From NCBI GenBank assembly GCA_905197585.1, contig CAJJZO010000001.1:1-40609 (forward strand): DNA of 40,609 nt, read 5' to 3'. The position numbers were made by a program, and so were the translations under genes. Source of the DNA: an uncultured Collinsella sp. Its GTDB lineage: Bacteria; Actinomycetota; Coriobacteriia; Coriobacteriales; Coriobacteriaceae. The number at the start of each line of letters is the position of its first letter. Within the stretch, counting starts at the first letter, position 1. The notes under the pieces were generated by a model that made no database searches, had not been told where the DNA came from, and saw only the letters and a program-made list of their open reading frames with translations. Positions 32,750-40,609 of the stretch are shown one piece after another.

Positions 32750-33853
32750 ATGAAGTTCACCGTCAGCCAGAGCTCGCTTACACAAGCCATCGGCGTCGTT
32801 ATGAAGGGTGTCGCTTCGGCATCCACCCTTCCCATCCTGTCGGGCGTGCTCGTCAAGGCGCAAGACGGCATCTTGGAATTCCAGACCTCTAACTACACCA
32901 TCTCGATCCGTCATCGCATCGCGGCGCATGTCGAAGAAGAGGGCGAGATGGTTATTCCCTGCAAGATGCTCTCCAATATCACCAAGACTCTCCCCGATGC
33001 CCCGGTCACCTTTGAGCTGTCCGAGCGCCAGGTGCTGATTGGTTGCGAGAAGAGCTCGTTCCGCCTGAACACGCTCGATGCCAATGACTTCCCTGAGTTT
33101 CCGGCCTATGCCATCGAGAGTGCCGTGGAACTGCCGACCGATATCTTGTCCGAGATGGTCGGCCGCGTGTGGCGCGTCACCTCGACCGACAAGGCCCGCC
33201 CCATCCTGGGTGGCGTGCACATGAAGGTCGAGAACAACACCGTTCGCCTGGTGGCGACCGATTCTTTCCGCTTGGCCGTGTGCGATACGCAGGTCGAGAC
33301 CTCGACCCTCGAGGGTTCCTTTGAGCTCAACGTTCCGGCCGACGCCTTTAACGACGCGCTGAACATCATGGCCAGCCAGGCGACCATCATGATCGGGGCT
33401 ACCGACACCCAGGTCGTCTTTGAGGCCGGCGACACCACCTACGTGTCGCGCCGCATCGAGGGAGTGTACCCCAACTACAAGCAGCTCATCCCCGATTCGT
33501 GCGTGACGAGCGTCAAGATCGACGTCGCCGCCTTTAACGCCGCCCTCAAGCGCGTGGCCGTTATCGCGAGCGCCAACCCCGCCGTCAAGTTCGAGATCGA
33601 TGTCGAGAACGGGCAGATGGGCCTGTCCTCCATTTCCAATGACCAGGACCTTGCGCAGGAGACGATCGATGTCGAGGCCGAGGGCGAGTCGGGTACCATC
33701 GCCTTCAACTACCACTACATCTTCGGCTGCCTCAATGCCCTGTCCAAGGAGAAGGAGATCACGCTGGAGCTCAAGAGCTACTCGCAGGCGGGCATCTTCA
33801 AGTCCTACGACAAGATCAACTACCTGTACCTGGTCATGCCGGTCCGCATCTAG
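32750..33853 (+). CDS. dnaN: DNA polymerase III beta sliding clamp
   Basis: DnaN is the ring-shaped clamp that tethers the polymerase to DNA. The 367-residue protein has the three-domain clamp pattern: MKFTVSQSSLTQAI, LPILSGVLV, ISIRHRIAA, RPILGGVHM, LVATDSFRLAV, YPNYKQLIP and the C-terminal YLVMPVRI, which forms part of the partner-binding pocket. ATG 32750 follows the origin unwinding element directly. It begins the dnaN-recF-dciA run. Confidence 0.97.
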   Translation: MKFTVSQSSLTQAIGVVMKGVASASTLPILSGVLVKAQDGILEFQTSNYTISIRHRIAAHVEEEGEMVIPCKMLSNITKTLPDAPVTFELSERQVLIGCEKSSFRLNTLDANDFPEFPAYAIESAVELPTDILSEMVGRVWRVTSTDKARPILGGVHMKVENNTVRLVATDSFRLAVCDTQVETSTLEGSFELNVPADAFNDALNIMASQATIMIGATDTQVVFEAGDTTYVSRRIEGVYPNYKQLIPDSCVTSVKIDVAAFNAALKRVAVIASANPAVKFEIDVENGQMGLSSISNDQDLAQETIDVEAEGESGTIAFNYHYIFGCLNALSKEKEITLELKSYSQAGIFKSYDKINYLYLVMPVRI

Positions 33854-33862
33854 CACTGCGCC

Positions 33863-34969
33863 ATGACCATGTTCGCCCGCGATCTTTCCGTCGCGCACTA
33901 CCGCAGCTTCGATAGCTATCGCCTTGCTCTGGACGAGGGCGTGACGATACTTGCGGGACCCAACGCGGCGGGAAAGACCAATCTCATAGAGGCGCTGCAG
34001 CTGCTGACGAGCGGCGCCTCGTTTAGGCATCCGACCGCAGCCGAGCTCGTCCATGACGGCGTGGGCTCGTGCAAGGTCGAGCTGAGGCTCGAGGGCGACG
34101 GCCGCGTGCTTGATATGGGATTGAGCGCGGAGGACGGTAAACGCTCGTTTAGCCGCAACGGCAAGAGATGCTCTGCCGCCGGTGTGCGCGGGGTTCTGCC
34201 GAGCGTGCTGTTTTGCCCCGACCATCTGGACATGGTTAAGCGAGGCGCCAGTGTACGCCGTGCCGCCCTCGATGACTTTGGCATGCAACTGAGCGCACGC
34301 TATGCCGATCTTGCGAGCACCTATGGGCGCTGCGTGACCCAGCGTAACGCCTTGCTCAAGGAGGCCTGGTGCTGCCGCGAGATGCTCGGCGCGTGGAACG
34401 ATTCGATTGCCCGCGCGGGTTCGGCCCTGCTCGTGCACCGGTTGGCCCTGCTCGACCGGCTGGCGGGCCATGTGCACACTGCCTACGGGCAAGTGGCGTC
34501 CGGCGAGGCCGCCAACGTGACCTATACGTCCACACTGGGGGATTTGCCCCAGGTCGAGGATCGCGAAGAGCTGAAGGGCTGGGCGTACGAGCGCATGCTG
34601 GCTGCCCTTGATGAGCACGCCGACGAGGAAATTCGCCGCGGAGTGACGTTGGTGGGACCGCATCGCGATGAGATTGAGTTCACCGTGGCGGGTCGATCCG
34701 CCCGTTCATTTGCCAGCCAAGGCCAGCAGCGGACGTTGGTTTTGGCCTGGAAGGTGGCGGAGGTGGCCGTGGCTCGCGATGTCCTGGGCACCGCCCCACT
34801 GCTGCTTTTGGACGACGTGATGAGCGAGCTCGACGGCGAGCGTCGCGGCGCTTTTCTGCGGCTGATCGGCGATGATATCCAGACGGTCATAACCACGACC
34901 AACCTGGGGTATTTTACCGATGACCTGCTTGATCGAGCCAAGGTGGTGAGCATGGGTGAGACGTGCTAA
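33863..34969 (+). CDS. recF: recombination/repair protein RecF
   Basis: RecF helps load RecA at gaps on stalled forks. The 368-residue ABC-type ATPase has GPNAAGKTNLIEAL (Walker A), FCPDHLDMVKRGASVRR, GPHRDEIEF, FASQGQQRTLVLAWKVAE (signature) and LLLDDVMSELD (Walker B). The start ATG lies nine bases after dnaN with no clear ribosome site, suggesting coupled translation; a second ATG is at 33869. The end overlaps the next gene by 14 bases. Confidence 0.96.
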   Translation: MTMFARDLSVAHYRSFDSYRLALDEGVTILAGPNAAGKTNLIEALQLLTSGASFRHPTAAELVHDGVGSCKVELRLEGDGRVLDMGLSAEDGKRSFSRNGKRCSAAGVRGVLPSVLFCPDHLDMVKRGASVRRAALDDFGMQLSARYADLASTYGRCVTQRNALLKEAWCCREMLGAWNDSIARAGSALLVHRLALLDRLAGHVHTAYGQVASGEAANVTYTSTLGDLPQVEDREELKGWAYERMLAALDEHADEEIRRGVTLVGPHRDEIEFTVAGRSARSFASQGQQRTLVLAWKVAEVAVARDVLGTAPLLLLDDVMSELDGERRGAFLRLIGDDIQTVITTTNLGYFTDDLLDRAKVVSMGETC

Positions 34970-35519
34970 TTACGAGCGCGAGAGCGAAACGGTCGCCTTC
35001 AGTGGGTTTTTAAACGCAGAGCGCCAGCGCATCCTGGCGGCCGCGACACCTGAGCGCCGCGCGCAGATGGAGGCTGCCGAGGAGTCGCGCGCGGTCTATC
35101 GCGCGTGGAACGCGGTGTGCTCGGGCACGCGCGAGGGGCGGCATGTGACGGGCCTGCGCTACCTGCCCGAGTCCAATGAGCTGCTGGTATATCTCGATTC
35201 GCCCTCGTGGACGCAGGAAATGACGCTGTTGCGCGAGATCATCCGCGCGCGCATGGAGCGCGCCGGTGCGCATGTGGACGGCCTGGTGTTCAAAACCACT
35301 GCGCCCGGTCACACGCCGCCCGCCGCCAAGCAGCGCCTGCGCCCGGCGACGACCGAGCGCCCGCCGGCCCCGCACGCCGACCTAAGTGAGGCCGAGCGCA
35401 CCGAGATCGAGCGCCAAGTGGCGCCCATCGAAGACCAAAAACTGCGCGAGGCCCTCGAGAACGCCATGAGAGCAAGTGCCGAGTGGGCCAAGGGCGTGCA
35501 AAGCAAAAAAGAGCCTTAA
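34956..35519 (+). CDS. DUF721/DciA-like protein
   Basis: This 187-residue protein has a DUF721 (DciA) core at about 45-115: YRAWNAVCSGTREGRHVTGLRYLPESNELLVYL followed by WTQEMTLLREIIRARM. DciA proteins load the DnaB helicase in bacteria without DnaC or DnaI. A Pro/Arg-rich linker and an acidic helical tail follow. It begins at GTG 34956 inside the recF end. The position between recF and gyrB is typical of Actinobacteria. A strong terminator lies downstream. Confidence 0.88.
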   Translation: MRRANYERESETVAFSGFLNAERQRILAAATPERRAQMEAAEESRAVYRAWNAVCSGTREGRHVTGLRYLPESNELLVYLDSPSWTQEMTLLREIIRARMERAGAHVDGLVFKTTAPGHTPPAAKQRLRPATTERPPAPHADLSEAERTEIERQVAPIEDQKLREALENAMRASAEWAKGVQSKKEP

Positions 35520-35545
35520 ATCGCATCTGGTGGCCTTGTAGAGCC

Positions 35546-35575
35546 AAATACCCTCGTTCCCGAGGGTATTTTTTT
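35546..35575 (+). terminator. terminator of dnaN-recF-dciA
   Basis: AAATACCCTCG and CGAGGGTATTT form an 11-bp stem with a TTCC loop, followed by a T-run. Confidence 0.92.
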
Positions 35576-35582
35576 ACGATAA

Positions 35583-37655
<2,073 letters not shown>

Positions 37656-37666
37656 GAGGAGGTAAC

Positions 37667-40408
37667 GTGGCAGACGATATCAACAATAACGAGGGTATGG
37701 ACGAGGCCGGCGATGCCGGTATGCCCGATGATCTGAAGCGCCTGCTTGCCCGTGCTGAGCAGGGCGAGGACGGCGATCCGGACGCCTATAACCCCGATGC
37801 CGATGATGATGAGGAAGAGGACGACGACGGTGAGCTCGAGGAGAGCTTTGGCGAAGTCGATCGTGGCGCCTCGGCCGGCGAGGACATCAACGGCGGCCAG
37901 CTCCAGATTTCGGAGTTCGGTCGCGAGATGAAGCAGTCGTTCATCGAGTATTCGATGTCGGTTATCACAGCGCGTGCCCTGCCGGACGTGCGCGACGGCT
38001 TAAAGCCGGTACACCGCCGCATCCTGTACGCGATGAACGAGAGCGGCATCTACCCCAACCGCCCACACAAAAAGTCGGCCTGGACGGTCGGCGAAGTTAT
38101 CGGTAAGTACCACCCGCACGGTGACTCTGCGGTCTACGAGGCCATGGTCCGCCTGGCGCAGTGGTTCTCCATGCGCACGCCGCTCATCGACGGTCACGGC
38201 AACTTCGGCAACATCGATGGCGACGGCGCGGCGGCCATGCGTTACACCGAGAGCCGCCTGGCCAAGCCCGCCATGGAACTGCTGCGTGACTTGCAGAAGG
38301 ATACCGTCGACTGGCAGCCCAACTACGACGAATCGCTCGCCGAGCCCGTGGCACTGCCTGCGCGCTTCCCCAACCTGCTGGTCAACGGCAGCCAGGGCAT
38401 CGCCGTCGGCATGGCCACCAACATCGCCCCGCATAACCTCACCGAGGCGATCGAGGCCACCTGCTACCTGATCGACAACCCCGACGCCACCGTCGACGAG
38501 CTCATGCAGATCATACCCGGTCCGGACTTCCCCACCGGCGCCATCATCATGGGCAGCGCCGGCATTAAGCAGAGCTACGAGACCGGCCGCGGCTCCATTA
38601 CCGTGCGTGCCAAGGCACATGTGGAGTCCACCAAGACCGGCCGCAGCCGCCTGGTCTTTACCGAGATTCCCTACATGGTCAACAAGGGCACCCTGCAGGA
38701 GAAGATCGCCCAGCTCGTCAACGACAAGCGCATCGAGGGCATCTCGGATATGCGCGATGAGTCCAACCAGAAGGGCATCCGTCTGGTCATCGAGCTCAAG
38801 AAGGGCGTCATTCCGCAGGTCGTGCTCAACAACCTGTATAAGTACACCTCGCTGCAGACGACCTTTGGCGCCAACAACCTGGCACTCGTCAACGGCGTTC
38901 CCAAATGCCTGAGCCTGCGCGAGATGCTGCAGCACTACATCGACCACCAGGTCGACGTCGTCACCCGCCGCACCCGCTTCGACCTTAAGAAGGCCCAGGC
39001 CCGCGCGCATATCCTCGAGGGCTACCTGATGGCCCTTGACCATATCGACGAGGTCATCAGCATCATCCGCTCCTCGCAGACCGACTCCGAGGCCAGCAGC
39101 CGACTGATCGAGCGCTTTGGCTTTACGCCCGAGCAGACCACGGCCATCCTCGAGATGAAGCTGCGCCGCCTGACCGGCCTGGAGCGCGACAAGATCCAAG
39201 AAGAGTTGGACGGCCTGCGCCGCGCCATCGCCTACTACGAGGACCTGCTGGCGCACGAGGAGAAGATTCTGGGCGTCATCAAGGAAGAGATGCGCGAGAT
39301 CTCCAAGAAGTTTGGCGACAAGCGCCGTACCGAAATCAGCCAGGTTGAGAAGGACTTGGATGTCGAGGACCTCATCGCCGACGAGGATATGGTCGTGACC
39401 ATCACCCACACCGGCTACGTTAAGCGTATCCCAGTGGCTGCCTACCGTGCCCAGAAGCGCGGTGGCAAGGGCGTGTCGGGCGTCAACCTCAAAGAGGACG
39501 ACGTTATCGATGAGATGTTCATCGCGTCCACGCACGAGTACGTGCTGTTCTTCTCGAGCAAGGGCAAGGTCTATCGCCTGAAGGTGCACGAGCTGCCGGT
39601 GGGTACGCGCCAGGCGCGCGGTACCGCGATCGTCAACCTGCTGCCCTTCGAGGAAGGCGAGAAGATCGCGAGCGTCATCAGCTGCCGCGAGTTCCCGGCC
39701 GACGAGTACCTGATGTTTGCCACCAAGAGCGGCATGGTCAAAAAGACCGTGATGAGCGCATATGACCGCAGCCGTCGCGACGGCCTGATCGCTATCAACC
39801 TGCGTGACGACGACGCGCTGCTGAACGTGCGCCGCGTGCGCGAGGGCGACAAGATTATCCTGGCCACCACCGCGGGCAAGGCGATCATGTTCTCCGAGGA
39901 GCAGGTGCGCGCCACCGGCCGCGATACCAGCGGCGTTCGCGGTATCGGTCTGAAGGACGGCGTGAGCGTTCTGGGCATGGAAGTCACTAACGGCAACGGC
40001 GATCTATTCGTCATCACCGAGCGCGGCTACGGCAAGCGCACGCCGGTCGCGGACTACCCGGAGCAGAATCGCGGCGGTCAGGGCGTCTACACCATTCAAA
40101 TGACCGAGCGTAAGGGTAACCTCGCGGCCATGAAGACGGTGGGCCCGCAGCACGAGCTGTTCATCGTGACGGAGGGCGCGACGGTCATTCGCGTTAAGAC
40201 CGACGAGATCAGCCAGACTGGCCGCGCCACCCAGGGCGTCAAGATGATGACCGTCGACGACAGCGACCGCATCTGCGCCGTAGCCCGCATGACGACCGCC
40301 AAAGAGAAGCCCGAGGGCGAAGGTGCCGAGGTCGCAGCCGACACCGAAGAAGCCCCAGTCGACCTAGGCGACGGCAACGACCTGCCAGAGGATCTCCTCG
40401 ACGAGTAA
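37667..40408 (+). CDS. gyrA: DNA gyrase subunit A
   Basis: GyrA carries the DNA-cleaving tyrosine and the DNA-wrapping domain. The 913-residue protein has [15 protein letters not shown], Tyr193 in [10 protein letters not shown], and six beta-pinwheel blades with the GyrA box QKRGGKG, which marks gyrase rather than topoisomerase IV. The quinolone region reads [12 protein letters not shown] with Ser154 and Glu158 at the two classical resistance positions, so no common resistance change is seen. Unusual parts are an acidic N-terminal extension of about 75 residues (Asp/Glu run at 45-60) and an acidic C-terminal tail. GTG 37667 has AGGAGG upstream. Confidence 0.97.
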   Translation: MADDINNNEGMDEAGDAGMPDDLKRLLARAEQGEDGDPDAYNPDADDDEEEDDDGELEESFGEVDRGASAGEDINGGQLQISEFGREMKQSFIEYSMSVITARALPDVRDGLKPVHRRILYAMNESGIYPNRPHKKSAWTVGEVIGKYHPHGDSAVYEAMVRLAQWFSMRTPLIDGHGNFGNIDGDGAAAMRYTESRLAKPAMELLRDLQKDTVDWQPNYDESLAEPVALPARFPNLLVNGSQGIAVGMATNIAPHNLTEAIEATCYLIDNPDATVDELMQIIPGPDFPTGAIIMGSAGIKQSYETGRGSITVRAKAHVESTKTGRSRLVFTEIPYMVNKGTLQEKIAQLVNDKRIEGISDMRDESNQKGIRLVIELKKGVIPQVVLNNLYKYTSLQTTFGANNLALVNGVPKCLSLREMLQHYIDHQVDVVTRRTRFDLKKAQARAHILEGYLMALDHIDEVISIIRSSQTDSEASSRLIERFGFTPEQTTAILEMKLRRLTGLERDKIQEELDGLRRAIAYYEDLLAHEEKILGVIKEEMREISKKFGDKRRTEISQVEKDLDVEDLIADEDMVVTITHTGYVKRIPVAAYRAQKRGGKGVSGVNLKEDDVIDEMFIASTHEYVLFFSSKGKVYRLKVHELPVGTRQARGTAIVNLLPFEEGEKIASVISCREFPADEYLMFATKSGMVKKTVMSAYDRSRRDGLIAINLRDDDALLNVRRVREGDKIILATTAGKAIMFSEEQVRATGRDTSGVRGIGLKDGVSVLGMEVTNGNGDLFVITERGYGKRTPVADYPEQNRGGQGVYTIQMTERKGNLAAMKTVGPQHELFIVTEGATVIRVKTDEISQTGRATQGVKMMTVDDSDRICAVARMTTAKEKPEGEGAEVAADTEEAPVDLGDGNDLPEDLLDE

Positions 40409-40448
40409 GAGGCCCTGACTGGTAAAAATCATCAGACCCCTTATATCG

Positions 40449-40481
40449 GCGGTCGGCGCACTGCGCGCCGACCGCTTTTTT
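40449..40481 (+). terminator. gyrBA terminator
   Basis: A perfect 11-bp stem (GCGGTCGGCGC/GCGCCGACCGC) with a five-base loop is followed by a T-run. Confidence 0.93.
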
Positions 40482-40523
40482 GACAAGCTTGGAACCCCGT
40501 GTCAGACGGCTGGGCGAGATGGG

Positions 40524-40609
40524 TTAGGTTTGTCGCGAGTTCCGCACGCAAAGAAGGCCACTTAATGTGGCCTTCGTCTTGCGCAGGACTGCCCGAGCAG
40601 CAAACCTAA
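40524..40609. repeat. long imperfect hairpin at window end
   Basis: TTAGGTTTG (40524-40532) pairs with CAAACCTAA (40601-40609), and GAAGGCCAC (40553-40561) pairs with GTGGCCTTC (40567-40575) around a five-base loop. The sequence between is partly complementary, giving one stem-loop of about 86 bases. No gene overlaps it. It could be a terminator, a structured RNA or a small repeat element. Confidence 0.5.

Noticed and set aside
32495..34663. 722-codon open frame on the minus strand across dnaN and recF
   Set aside because: It mirrors two certain genes and the origin block; the encoded sequence has no family motif and is typical of antisense frames in high-GC DNA.
38145..38180. Fluoroquinolone-resistance change in gyrA
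   Set aside because: The region has Ser and Glu at the two key positions, which is the usual susceptible state in Gram-positive bacteria.

Overview
The window looks like the replication-origin region of a high-GC Coriobacteriia chromosome, most probably Collinsella or a close relative. This rests on gene order (parB, parA, rsmG, jag, yidC, yidD, rnpA, rpmH, then dnaA, dnaN, recF, a DciA-like gene, gyrB, gyrA), high GC with an Actinobacteria-style codon bias, and the accessory genes. The genus is an inference; no database was searched.

Layout. Positions 1-258 resemble the leader of an rRNA operon read on the minus strand. Positions 427-785 hold tRNA-Lys(UUU) and an odd tRNA-derived repeat. 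From 0.78 to 9.1 kb, minus-strand genes encode an M29 aminopeptidase, a small membrane protein, PurC, an OmpR/BaeS-type two-component system, a Tat lipoprotein, a TSCPD protein and PurB. tRNA-Gly(CCC), with a second copy of the tRNA-derived repeat, is at 9.2-9.5 kb. A plus-strand 1143-residue TQXA/SpaA/LPXTG surface protein fills 9.8-13.2 kb. Next come a small membrane protein and a strange M28-like membrane protein (minus), two overlapping WYL regulators (plus), DinG and D-Ala-D-Ala ligase (minus) and RlmN (plus).

Origin core. From 24.0 to 29.1 kb the minus strand carries a small membrane protein, parB, parA, rsmG, jag, yidC, yidD, rnpA and rpmH, with three parS sites between parA and rsmG. 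From 29.4 to 40.4 kb the plus strand carries a GHKL-ATPase/winged-helix protein, dnaA, dnaN, recF, the DciA-like gene, gyrB and gyrA. Intergenic blocks on both sides of the GHKL-dnaA pair (29.18-29.42 and 32.51-32.75 kb) share an exact 13-base DnaA-box-type repeat. The second block also has a DnaA-trio next to an AT-rich unwinding element, so the origin appears bipartite.

How it works together. ParA, ParB and parS segregate the origin. DnaA fires it, and DnaN, the DciA-like protein, RecF and gyrase support the fork. RnpA, RpmH, YidD, YidC and Jag form the usual ribosome/membrane-insertion cluster. The most unusual items are the GHKL-winged-helix gene placed just before dnaA, the divergent DnaA boxes together with an altered DnaA recognition helix, the tRNA-derived composite repeats, and an M28 peptidase fold split by a disordered insert of about 680 residues.
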